From Medicago truncatula (Eukaryota > Streptophyta > Magnoliopsida > Fabales > Fabaceae): a stretch of DNA of 64,000 nt. Of the stretch, positions 10,736-20,914 are shown one piece after another. Numbering within the stretch: the first letter of the stretch is position 1; each line of letters starts with the position of its first letter. The notes beneath the pieces are model-generated. The model saw only the letters and a program-made list of their open reading frames with translations. It had not been told where the DNA came from and searched no databases. The position numbers were made by a program, and so were the translations under genes. The stretch covers positions 14,900,501-14,964,500 of the forward strand of contig NC_053042.1 of the NCBI RefSeq assembly GCF_003473485.1, written 5' to 3'.

Positions 10736-11763
10736 GGATCCGTTTGGTTCGAGAGTTTTGGAGGGGAGGGGAGGGAAGGGGAGGGGAGATTTTTAATTTG
10801 AAGTGTTTGGTTCAATTTTTAGAAGGGAAGGGAAGGGGAGGGGAGGGGAGCAAATCTCTTTAAAATTTTATTGCATTGCCATAATTATCCTTAAATTAAT
10901 TTCAAATCTCAATATTAACCTTGTAACAACTTTTATTATTATTAGATTATATTATTTTTGTAACAATCTTATTATTATTATTAGGTTATCTTATTCTTGT
11001 AACAATTATTATTATTATTATTTTGTTATATTTTCCTTGTAACAATTTTTATTATTATATAATCTACCACTCTTATTTGTTAGACATACTTAGAATGATT
11101 CTTCAATGTCCACCCAAAGCACGCAAAGCAGTCATAATGGAAACTGTCTTTGGTTCTTCTGATTAATCATACTATGATGGTGTTATGATGTTTATGAGTT
11201 TTTTTAGGGAGACTGTTTTGTTATGATGTTTATCATTATTTTTTTTAAGGAGAAATAGTTAACAGTAGTCATAGTCACTTTCATGTGTCTTATTTGTTCA
11301 TATGCAACAAATTTCATTTATCTTACAATTGTTAATTAATAAGCACTATCCATGATTTTGAAAATTCTTATGTCATATATTTAAGAGCTATGCTATTTTT
11401 TACGAAAGTAATTGGAAAAAAATGCAAGGATTACAAAGAATTGCTCTTATAAAAAAAATATTACAAAGAATTGCTCCGATAAAAAAAGCCAAAAAAAAAA
11501 ACAATATGATGCTTGGAGCAAAATACATGAGCCAGTTTAAGATAAAATAGCGGCTTAGATGTGTGCTTGTCTTTGTCAGTTTCTGAAATCGTAAAAACAA
11601 ACAGTTTCTTTTATTTAATTAAGTTTAAGGGTAAAACGGTAAAATACTGTTAAAATCTCTCCCCTCCCCTTGTGAACCAAACACACTTTTAATTAAAAAT
11701 ATCTCTCCTCCACTCCCCTCCGTAAAAATCCCTCCCCTCCTAATTCTCGAACCAAACGGACCC
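10736..11763. mobile_element. Tourist-like (PIF/Harbinger) MITE, 1028 bp (unit copy 1)
   Basis: Ends are inverted repeats GG(A/G)TCCGTTTGGTTCGAGA followed by G-rich GGAGGGGAGGG. Flanked by TTA on both sides (10733-10735 and 11764-11766), the target duplication expected for PIF/Harbinger elements. The interior carries repeats of TTGTAACAA plus (ATT)n at 10917-11055. No transposase. A later short A-rich scar lies inside it at 11430-11476. Confidence 0.8.
11430..11476. repeat. Short A-rich scar between 17-bp direct repeats
   Basis: ATTACAAAGAATTGCTC occurs twice (11430-11446 and 11460-11476) around the 13-base insert TTATAAAAAAAAT. This could be target duplications around a retroposon truncated to its tail, or a slippage duplication. 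It also occurs at 35236-35282 and 59006-59052. Confidence 0.5.
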
Positions 11764-12046
11764 TTAAAATCAAGGTAAAGCTTTCTTCCAAATAATCCAT
11801 TAAAATTGGCATCGAAGAAATCAAACGCTTTAAGAAAAACACACTCCAAACTTTCAAACGAACACCATTAGAAAAACTCATAACATTTAACACAAAAGTT
11901 ACCATCACACCTCATAAGCATGATGTTTCCATGGCCGAGAGATTCACGATCAGCAAGGCCTTACTTTAGGCCTTCTAAAAAAAAAAAATTATCTAAAGCA
12001 TTTTACACCTCTTTAAAATACAATAGTTCACTATTATTAAAAACTA

Positions 12047-12099
12047 AGTTGCAAATATACAAGTTCGTCAACAAAAAAAAAAAGAGTTGCAAATATACA
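12047..12099. repeat. Short A-rich scar between 15-bp direct repeats
   Basis: AGTTGCAAATATACA occurs twice (12047-12061 and 12085-12099). The 23-base insert begins AGTTCGTCAAC and ends in an A run. The GTCAA-plus-oligo(A) ending resembles the 3' end of the retroposon at 12408-12875 (GTCAAAAAAA). Repeated in the other units. Confidence 0.5.
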
Positions 12100-12407
12100 C
12101 AAGAAGATTTGTAACATCTTGCATTTTAATCCCAGATATTACTTAAATTTTATTTATTTATTTTTTACAAAATATGACTATTTTTTTTATATGAAAACAA
12201 ATTTACTACATGGTAATTTATTTTTCACTAGAAATTTTATTTTGTTAAATAACCATTTAAATTGTAAATGAAAATCATCTAACTTACATTTTAGTTAAAA
12301 TAATTGATTTTCTTTTACAACATAATTTTATAAAAAAAATATATTCATTGTTGCGGAAGTATAAAATTTAGGCAAAATTATTGAAATTCAAATTAATTAA
12401 AACTTAA

Positions 12408-12875
12408 ATATATATTTATTTTACTCTACAAGCCGGCCCTAGTTTTCTCTCTCTAGGTTTTCTCTTCTAGATTTTCCATCGAGCGGTGGTTTTGTGTCAA
12501 TTCTTGACCTGAAATCACTCATCTTCATCTTTTTCTCTATATTTCAATCTAAATAAGTGATTTTCACATAGATCTAGGTTTTTTCTTTGTGATTTCATCA
12601 TCTAAGTGTGGTGGTTTGTTGTTCGTCGTCTTGTGCGACGCTGTTTGATTCCCGTCTTCTTGCGGTGTTCATCTGATTTATTTTGAAGATCGATTATTCA
12701 ATCAAAGATTTGGGCGTCAACGTTGCAGATCCGGAGGCCATGAGTATTCCGATCATTTTAATTTTATCATATATTTTTGTAGGCATTATGCCGTTATACG
12801 CTATTAACTTAGCGGTATTGAATGATGTAATCTCTCTATTTGAACGAATGAATATCATTTTGTTTTTGTCAAAAA
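12408..12875 (+). mobile_element. Retroposon I, 468 bp, with 17-bp target duplication (unit copy 1)
   Basis: Flanked by a perfect 17-bp repeat AATTAATTAAAACTTAA (12391-12407 and 12876-12892). It ends in GTCAAAAAAA, the hallmark of LINE-driven retroposition. The interior is related to the element at 14853-15301, so this is a family. A 69-codon frame (12683-12892) runs over its 3' half into the duplication. It could be a 5'-truncated LINE or a SINE-like element; no clear pol III boxes were seen. Confidence 0.75.
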
Positions 12876-13061
12876 AATTAATTAAAACTTAACAACATTT
12901 TGATTAGTTTCTAGCGGAGGAAAACTCACTTCCACGTTTCTAGTTTGGAACAAAGGATAATGCTAAGCACAACGACAAAAATCAAAAAAAATCAAACCCC
13001 TATAGAGAAAGAGATTTAGTTTCATCAAAAAAAAAAAAATTAGTTATATAAATTGTCACGC

Positions 13062-13062
<1 letters not shown>

Positions 13063-13116
<54 letters not shown>
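13063..13116. repeat. (ATT)18 microsatellite
   Basis: Eighteen perfect ATT units about 85 bp inside the left end of the tandem unit. The next unit has 17 (36869-36919), one of the few differences between copies. Confidence 0.9.
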
Positions 13117-13639
13117 TTCTAACTCAATATTCAAGCCCGGCATAAAAATAACCCCAAAATTGATAGCAGTTTTGCACATCAATTTTATTGTTTTCAGAAC
13201 AATCTTAACTTTCGTAAAGCCTAACCCTTCCGCCAGTGACTAAGCCCCCACCATCCGCCTTCCAACATTTGTGAAATTAAGGTTTTGATTTTTGTGTTTA
13301 AAATAAGATTTGAGGTGAATATAACATTAATTCACGATATTTGGAGATGTATTTTAGTAGTTTTTTTTATTTAAAGAAGATGATGAAGATTCAAAGGAAG
13401 AAGATGAAGATGATGAACATCTTCATCATATTTTTGGATTTTTTTTCAGTTTTAATAAAAATATATTTTTAAAAATAAAATTATGTATTTTTTAACAAAA
13501 AAAATACGAAAAAAGATGTACATGTGCTTTTAAGAGAGATAAAGAACCTAAACGGGAAAAAATAAAGACAAACGACCAAAGTGTTACAAATAAATAAGAT
13601 AAATGACTCATAATGTAATATTGCCTTAATTATATTTCA

Positions 13640-14477
13640 GTGTTCAATCTTAATTAATTTACACGACAGGACTGACTTAGAACAATTAAATTTTCACATC
13701 AAATTTCTTTAATCTGAATGTCCTTAAATTTATCAGTTATATTCATAAAATTTATTCCTCCGATTTTGATTGTTCAATTTTGTCGTTCCCAACTACCACA
13801 TTTTTCAATTTTCGTGAGAATCGTCATGATTTCCAATATCGTGAGAATTGTCGTTATTTCCAGTACAACTTCAGGTATGATGACTTGATTTTTCTTTTTG
13901 ATTTGATTTTTCTTGGTTGTGAGGTAGTTAATTATAACAATTGAGAAAATCATCCGTTGTATTTTGAGGGCTAATAGCAGGTGTTACCGCTGTGATGTTG
14001 TGGGAGTTTGCTAGCATTTTTTTGGTTGTTGCTGAAATGGTTATGTGATGAGGCTTTTGTTCTTTTATTTTGGCTTAAAGGCTTTTGCTGATAGTGAGAC
14101 ATGTCTATGCGTGTTAACAGATTTTATTAGGTTGGCTGCTTAAATAAAAAATAAAAAAAAGTCACGATACCTGACGCGGTTCTAGAAACAACGACAATTC
14201 TCACGATAATTGGAAATTGGGGCAATTTTGAACGACAAAATTGAACAATCAAAATGGGAATAAGAATGAAAAAGAAACAAAAATTGATCAATATGGAAGA
14301 ATAAAGGACAAGAAATTTGAAAGAAGGAGATGTTTTTGTTCTCACGTTCGGGGTTCTGGAATGAAAGAAATTTTATGAATGTAAATGATGAATTTAAGGA
14401 CATCCAGATGAAAGAAATTTGATGTAAAATTTTATTTGTTATAAGTCTTGTAGTGTAAATTAATTAAGATTGAACAC
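13640..14477. mobile_element. Foldback element with long imperfect inverted arms, 838 bp
   Basis: The arms start GTGTTCAATCTTAATTAATT at 13640 and end with the complement at 14477. They pair over about 225 bp, with a short insertion in the right arm and roughly 320 bp between arms. Inner parts, such as the segment around TTTTGATTGTTCAATTTTGT near 13757, also pair. No coding capacity and no clear target duplication. Such a foldback could give a double-stranded RNA if transcribed. A second copy lies at 37443-38280. Confidence 0.7.
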
Positions 14478-14537
14478 CTTAATATAAATAAAATAAAAAA
14501 ATTAAATAAAAATTAAAGTATTAAAAGTTACCTTATG

Positions 14538-14579
14538 ATTAAGATTAACTCTCATTAAAAAAAAATTAAGATTAACTCT
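14538..14579. repeat. Short A-rich scar between 15-bp direct repeats
   Basis: ATTAAGATTAACTCT occurs twice (14538-14552 and 14565-14579) around a 12-base insert CATTAAAAAAAA. It has the same form as the scars at 11430 and 12047. The second copy is at 38341-38382. Confidence 0.5.
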
Positions 14580-14852
14580 TTTATTTTTAGAAAAAATCTA
14601 CTCATTTATTTGACATTTAATATTACTTATGTATATTACATTTTTATTGGTTGATATCATATAGGCCTCACCCGGTTCTAAACTTTGATGAGATTATTTG
14701 ATCTTTATTGCTAAAGTCAACGCCGCTCATTATTGCCATGCATTTTATTCCTTAACAATCATGAATGATAATGCATTTAATAATGCCACTCATTATTGCC
14801 TTGCATTTCATATTAATTTTCTCATTTGGTGAGAAATATTTCATAGTCATGG

Positions 14853-15301
14853 ATAAAAAAAATCTCGTTCACTCGGTGGTTTGAAGTTATTTTTAACATA
14901 GAATATTTCATCTGTATCTTTTTTTTTATCTAAATAAGTTTTTTTATGTGTTAGTGTAGTGTTATGTTGTTCGTCGTCTTGTACCTTGTTTTTTAATTTC
15001 ACTTCTTATTGTGATGTTTGTTTGATTCATAATGAAAGATCAGTTTCACTCCATAACATATTCAATCAATAATCTGGACGTCAATGTGACAGATTCGTTA
15101 GCGTGGGGTATTCTGGTGATTTAGATTTTATCATATTATTTGTAGGTATTTTGTTGTTGTATGTTATTAACTTGGGTATTGAGAGTTTATTAGCATATTC
15201 ACCCTTTACGTTTTTAGCGATGTTAATCATGTCATTGTATTTGATATATTCTATAATTTGAATAAATGTATATTGTTTTTTTAATTTGTAAACTAAAATA
15301 A
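14853..15301 (+). mobile_element. Retroposon II, about 449 bp, same family as retroposon I
   Basis: Shares with retroposon I, in the same order, an ATCTAAATAAGT segment, the core GTTGTTCGTCGTCTTGT, GTTTGATTC, ATTCAATCAA and a TTTTATCATAT..TTTGTAGG block, but is more diverged. Flanked by an imperfect 17-18-bp repeat: AATATTTCATAGTCATGG at 14835-14852 and, with one T fewer, 15302-15318. It is probably an older insertion than retroposon I. Confidence 0.65.
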
Positions 15302-16409
15302 AATATTCATAGTCATGGTCATGGATGATATGTTACTCTTTGCAATTAAACCACGTCCTTCCTTTTTCATTGTGTGCGACACGTTTTGCAAGAGTTACAT
15401 TCTGATTTTGCTTTCTCTCACTCTGTTGCACGCTTCTTGATTTTCAAACGACACACGTGAAAATTGGTGTCTAATTTTATTCAACATTTAACAATTTAAT
15501 CATTAATTGATACATTTTTTAATTGTACTAAAATAAAATCATTTTCGTACTATCTTTAATTCTTTCCACAATTCAACTAAGGTGGATTAAATAAATGTAC
15601 ATTCTCTTGTAAATCAAACATGGAGAATGATCTTTAAAAAAAATGAGAACGCTAACGAGTAGGCATTGGTTAAAATTCTAAAATAAGTAAGTTTGTATAA
15701 AAAAAAAAATGTGTAATTATTGCTAAGATAAAGGTCAAAATTTATATTTTCAAGACAAAGTTTTTTTGCGGATGATTGTTTTTGTTTGGTTATTTGATGT
15801 TTATGTTATCGACATTAAATATGCTATAATATTTTGATGTGTTTTACATTTTTAAATTATGTATCGCTTGAACAAATTTTGACTTGTATGTAAAAAAATA
15901 ATTTATTTTGTGTCTAAATTCTACATTTAACTATAGTACTTGAAATTTAATTTGATTGGTAACTAAGGATAAAATTGTAAGAAAAAAATCAATTATATAA
16001 AGGGTAATATAATTTATATAGGTTATTAAAAATTAAAAAAAAAAAAGTTTTTAAAAAATTTAATTACCAAACAGGTTTTCTAATTTTCTGTTTTCTAAAA
16101 CTGTTTTTGAAAATTATATTACCAAATGGATTTTCTAATTTTTTTCATTTCTAAAACAGTTTTTAAAAGTCACATTACCAAACAAGTTTTTTCTTTTTCT
16201 CTTCTTGAAATCACTTTTCTAAAATTGTTTTTTAAAACATATTTTGAAAAATAAAAACATATTTTGTCATTTTTTTTAAGAAGTTAAAATGGAATATATT
16301 ACGAAATCAATGAGTCTTTCCTAGCACAAGATGTACTAAGAAAGAATCAGCAAAATCCAAACAATATTTACAATAGAAGCAGAGCAAAAACTAAAATAGG
16401 CAGAAAAAT

Positions 16410-16580
16410 ATCTGGATATAATAATAATAATAATTATAAGTCTTAATTTGTATACACTAAGTGACAATTTATTGGCTTTAAACCTCCAATATGAGTGAAG
16501 AAGATTCAAACATATTCCAATGGAAAATTGCATATGCCGTGAGAGCATAGTAAGAGTAGAGTAGATGGTGATTGCTTTAG
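16410..16580. repeat. Duplicate of a segment upstream of X
   Basis: Aligns by eye over about 170 bp with 1103-1275, which lies upstream of X1. Shared stretches include ATCTGGATATAATAATAATA and GAGTGAAGAAGATTCAAACA. A weaker third match is at about 17310-17395. It may be the remnant of a lost receptor-gene promoter. The second-unit copy is at about 40213-40383. Confidence 0.6.
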
Positions 16581-16622
16581 CGTCCTTTATTCATAGTAAG
16601 AGTAGAGCATAGTAAGTTTTTT

Positions 16623-16787
16623 TTATTCATATGCAAAATTTTCTCTTGAACCAAAAGAATCTTCATCGTAAAATACATGTTTTTCTAGTTTTTTCACTTT
16701 AATAATCTGAACCGGAGACAAATTAACATCTTCTGCAGAGGACTTCATCTTCTTAGGTGAAGAAACTCCCAAAGTTGTTTTTTTACC
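16623..16787 (-). pseudogene. Coding-like fragment, unidentified
   Basis: A 54-codon open stretch on the minus strand ends in TAA and reads like real protein (motifs SPKKMKSSAEDVNLSP and EKHVFYDEDSFGSRENFAYE). It is preceded by a stop, has no clear splice acceptor and no recognised domain. It could be the last exon of a decayed or captured gene. The second copy is at 40426-40590. Confidence 0.3.
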
Positions 16788-16885
16788 CTATCTGTCTCTT
16801 TATTCATGTCAAAAATATTATTTTTTTACTATGGTTATTTCCTTGCAATAATTGAACTATTTTTAGTATTGTATTATTAACTCTG

Positions 16886-16887
<2 letters not shown>

Positions 16888-16938
<51 letters not shown>
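16888..16938. repeat. (TA)n microsatellite, 51 bp
   Basis: Perfect AT/TA alternation over 51 bp. The equivalent tract at 40691-40707 is only 17 bp. This accounts for most of the length difference between the two full units. Confidence 0.9.
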
Positions 16939-16941
<3 letters not shown>

Positions 16942-18479
16942 AGTATAGTAAGTATAATTCAGATAATAAAAGACTGCATAATGTTTCAAAAGAAAAAAGA
17001 CTACAGAAGAAAGTTAATATTTTTTTTAATGATAAATGTTATTAATTATTTTTTTAAAGGAAATGTTATTATTTAATTGTTAGATTAATATATATTTCTT
17101 TGTTCGGATTTCAATCTAAAACTTGCAATTTATTAATCTGTAGTTCAAACTAGCTGAGCTACTCAACTCTTAAAAAAAAATTGATATGTTGGAGCATGGA
17201 TTAATAAGACTTTCGATTCTCCACTTTTCAACATTGCAAATTCGTAGTTTAGGCTCTTTAATTTAGGGGGAAATGATATTTGTGTGGATATTAAAAAAAA
17301 AACGGTAGGCCTAATTAATTTGTATGTATTAAGACAACATGTGGCTTTAAACTTCCAACATGAGTGAACAAGACCCTTACATAATTCTGCAGGATTACGG
17401 ATGCAATTGAAAAGATAGCTAATTAGTTACTAAAACATATCAACATAATGAACTAGGGATTGATTGTGAAATAGCAGCTATATATTTGTTCCAGCAACGA
17501 TGGGACGCTTATTTGCTAGGAAAAGTTTTCATGTTAATTCGTTGCTAATATAAAGATGTCATAGCAAATTCATAGTCAATGTGCAGCAACATCCTATTCA
17601 AAAGTTTATGTTCTCTAGTTTTTTTTTTTTTTTAAGTAAGATATGTCCTCTAGATATATAGCTTAGATATTGCAACAAATTTCCTAGTAAATCTCTAGCT
17701 AAAACTGGTCAAAATTTCAAAGCAAATTCTATATTTCATTGGTAAGTATTTTAGTTTTTCCAATTAATTTGTTAAAAATTTGCTCTAAACAAGAATAACG
17801 TTGTCCTGAGAACAAAACGGTAAGTTCCATAAAACATATTGGTTCCTTTTGTTAAATCCAACTCACACAAACTCCTAAAACCAACAGCAACATAAGAAAG
17901 GAAACATTAAAACAACATGAACACACAATCTTCCAAAGCACAAATCTACCATTGAGAAATCTGTATGAAGTTATTAAGACAATTTCTTAACTTCAAAACA
18001 ATTACTCAAACAAATTAAAGAATGAAAGAGCTGATGGCGTCAAATTGCATAAATTGGTCTAATATAAAGACCAATTCTGTACAATTATATTGATCTAAAT
18101 TATATATTAAAATTGATAAGACCAGAACCATAACACAAAATGTAGAGTATCAAAAATGCTCCAGCATAAGGAAATATTCGGCCTAAAGCTATCTTACCCC
18201 ATCTTCAAGTTTGAAAACATTACACAGTTGCAATAAAAACTTTACCACAAGATCAACATTTTCAGGTCTCACAAGAAATAGATGACTTGGTAACTCTGGT
18301 CAATAAAGGCTAGTGGGTTAGATCTATTTTCAATATAGAAAACATACAAATGTCCAATTCAAGTACAGATATAGGAAAATCAAGAGAGTGAAGAGACAAA
18401 CATTAGATAGATATACAAGTATTCTTAAGCCAGGAAAAGACAACACACCTTAGGCACAAGTGTAATGGTAGCAAGAAGC

Positions 18480-18566
18480 TGATTCGGATGCACCTACGGA
18501 ACGGAGGACTGTGATTCGGGAAGGGAGGTTGGTAATGATGGAAGTCAAATCGTTACGGAGGAAGAG
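18480..18566 (-). pseudogene. Fossil fragment of gene D
   Basis: The minus-strand frame reads FLRNDLTSIITNLPSRITVL then RSVGASES. It matches residues 25-52 of gene D (FLRNELISIDPKLPSLITIL, RSVGASEC). Homology stops on both sides; the surrounding 96-codon frame has nothing else in common with D. It is a remnant of an older D duplication, distinct from the recent tandem event. Confidence 0.75.
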
Positions 18567-19880
18567 TTTATTGATCAGTACAGTTGCAGAAATTCGTGAA
18601 TTTTGCTGGAAGTCGAGCTTTGGAATATAAATATAGAAGAACCACCTAAAAGGATTGAGACTCATGTTCTTGTTTTTTTTAACACTAATCTTCAACAATA
18701 AGAAGTTGTAGACATCATGCATTTTTAATTTTCTTAACAATTAAAAATTGAAAGCTTATAAAAGTCCTGCTCTTCTACACGAAAGGATGTATTAAAACTG
18801 AGTAGAATGAAATAGTATTTATGGGAAAATTTTGAAATCTATCATTTTGAAGTCTATTCTTCTATTCTCTCTAATATGTTCAACAGTTAGTCCTTAGGTT
18901 GTTCTCTTGTTTAACGGGCACACCGATGTTCATAGAATATGAACTCTTATATTAGGCTGACCAATAATTGTTTCTTTTAAGATGACTTGTTTGAGAAGGT
19001 TCCCACCATTTATATCTACTATTTTTTTTAGATAGTGAATAAAAATCAAAGATGAAGGAAAGAGGGTCATTGGTGTTTCCTTTCGATGAGGTTCCATTAA
19101 CATTTCGCATTTTAATTTTATAATAATAATTCAATGGTTGGAGAAATGGGATCACCGGTCCTTTTAACTGCACCTCAAACCAGACGTGCTCAACATCTTG
19201 TGTAAATCAAATTTGGTTTTTAAAAGAACAAAGCTGATCCGATGGCATAGGGAAACAGTTTCTATTACTGCATACACACTTTACATCTTGCTTACATTAA
19301 AAAAATTTGACAAAATCTTGTTTACATAATTTGTTCACATATAATAGATACAATGCCAATGGTAATAATTTTTCCAATATATAAAATATATATGAAATAC
19401 TATTATTTGTGTTTAGTCTCTCCCATTTGAGGAAGTTTCAATTTTAGTTACTGAAAAAAAAAATCTTCAGAACCTACACCAACTTAAGATTGCATCATAT
19501 TTAGTCTCTAGGATAACACTTACCATACTAGAAAACTATGATTACAAACTCTTTGTTTTTTTATTACCGGACTTTGTGAAAAATGCAATCCTATTTGATT
19601 CTTGTGTATTTAGATTAGAATCAGATAGTTCATCCTTTATTGATGTATCAATTTGGAGGTTTTTTCTGCAGTGCATAAATCACGATACTTAATGTGTAAT
19701 TCTCAGTATAAAAGATAGGAAATCAATTTACTTTTATAAATTTTACATAAAATTATTTATTAGGATTTGGATCTTCTCATTTAGTTCTTAACAGAAAACC
19801 TTTTCACTTCATATAGGACGAGAAAGTAAGGGGGGTGTATTGGATCATGATTCTAAGGGTTAAAAGACTTTTTTATCATG

Positions 19881-20030
19881 AAAAAATCTTGTGGTATTCA
19901 ATCAAGACTCTTTCCAATTTAAAAAAAGTCTTGTGTTATTCAATCAAGATTCTTTGTCATTTAAAAAAAGTCTTGTAGTATTCAATCAAGACTCTTAATC
20001 ACTTAAAAAAAGTCTAGTGGTATTCAAAAT
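19881..20030. repeat. 42-bp tandem repeat array, about 3.4 copies
   Basis: The core CTTGTGGTATTCAATCAAGA recurs with small changes at 19888, 19930, 19972 and 20014, an exact 42-bp period. It is followed by degenerate AAATCCTTTAAAATC-type sequence to about 20600. The block may belong to one unrecognised element starting near 19831 (GGGGGGTGTATTGGATCATG). The second copy is about 23,768 bp downstream. Confidence 0.7.
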
Positions 20031-20170
20031 CATTCAAATTTCGAAGGATTGTTTAATAAATCAGATTTTGATGGATTTTGTGGGATTTTCTAGTGAAATT
20101 TTAGCATGAAAAAGTCTTTCATGAAAACATGAAATTTCTTAGGATTGTTTTTTTCTTTTAAGATTTTACT

Positions 20171-20330
20171 ATCTCTCCCTCTCTCTCCTCCCTTCTCTCT
20201 TACTCTCTCTTTTCCTCTCCCCTCTCTCCCTCTCTCTCTCCCCTTCCTTCTCTCTCTCTCTCTCTCTCTCTAGCTCTCCCGTAAAAAACCTCTCTCTCTC
20301 TAGCTCTCCCGTAAAAAATAAAATAAAATA
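20171..20330. repeat. CT-rich low-complexity tract
   Basis: Almost pure pyrimidine on the plus strand, with (CT)n runs. It includes a tandem duplication of about 29 bp ending TAGCTCTCCCGTAAAAAA. The Arg/Glu-rich frame opposite it is a low-complexity artefact. The second copy is at about 43939-44098. Confidence 0.8.
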
Positions 20331-20914
20331 AATAGAAGAGTCTTTATTGAGATTTTGTGAAAGAGAGTGTGTTATGATATTTTTTTTCAACTATTTCTTA
20401 AAATTCATAAAATCTGTTGAAATCTCTTGAAATCCATAAAATCATTTCAAATCCTTTAAAATCTTATGAATTAAATCCATTTAAATCCTTAATAGTCTTT
20501 TAAAATCATCAAAGTCATCAAAATCTTGCAAAATCTTTTAAAATCCTCAAGACTTTTTTAAACAAAAATTGTCCTTTAAAATCCTAAAAGGATGTGTGAG
20601 ACACAATATTGGATTCAACTGAAGCAAAAGTTATATATTATATATAGGTTTTCATCTTTTTTTTTTGGCATATAAATAAGTATCATATAAAGTTAAAATA
20701 AAACTTTAAATTATAGCAATATTGAAAGCGTACTTGAAACTATAAATTCATAATAATTATAAAAACGATTCACAATGCCAAAAAAGATTTTACAAATACA
20801 AAACAATGATGTATTATTGAAGTACATATATTTCGTAAACACCATATTTTGTAAACACAATATTTAGGCTATATATATGAGACAATATATATGTAACTGA
20901 CCCTTTGAACATGG

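Larger units (their letters stand above)
1..12978. repeat. Tandem unit copy 1 (right-hand part)
   Basis: Right-hand part of the 23.8-kb tandem unit. It matches the next copy at an offset of about 23,807 bases. It contains the N-terminal end of receptor gene X, all of receptor gene Y and all of gene D, all on the minus strand. The right edge is set where copy 3 stops matching: after the shared AACGACAA the first two copies run into the start of another unit, whereas copy 3 runs into unrelated flank. The left edge lies outside the window. Confidence 0.93.
9995..20914. other. Gene-poor, transposon-rich region between D1 and X2
   Basis: This 10.9-kb stretch crosses the unit junction at 12978. 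It holds a Tourist-like MITE, two retroposons, a foldback element, several oligo(A) scars, SSRs, a fossil of D (18480-18566) and a 42-bp tandem array. A 35-bp direct repeat with core GCAGTCACATTCAGTGTG occurs at 10343-10377 and 10430-10468. Positions 16063-16260 hold imperfect repeats around ACCAAAC..TTTTCTAATTTT. No intact gene was seen. Confidence 0.6.

Noticed and set aside
12641-12652. Possible pol III B box in retroposon I (GTTTGATTC)
   Set aside because: One mismatch to the consensus, far from the 5' end, and no convincing A box upstream, so a SINE call is not made.
12683-12892. 69-codon frame as a host gene
   Set aside because: It lies over the 3' half of retroposon I and ends in its target duplication.
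13000-13182. Poly-Asn open frame
   Set aside because: Translation of the (ATT)18 microsatellite.
16804-16989. Ile-Tyr repeat open frame
   Set aside because: Translation of the (TA)n microsatellite; absent in the unit with the short tract.
18450-18740. The whole 96-codon frame as a gene
   Set aside because: Only the 29-codon segment at 18480-18566 resembles D; the rest is unrelated and AT-biased.
20169-20390. Arg/Glu-rich open frame
   Set aside because: Translation of the CT-rich tract; no start context or conservation.
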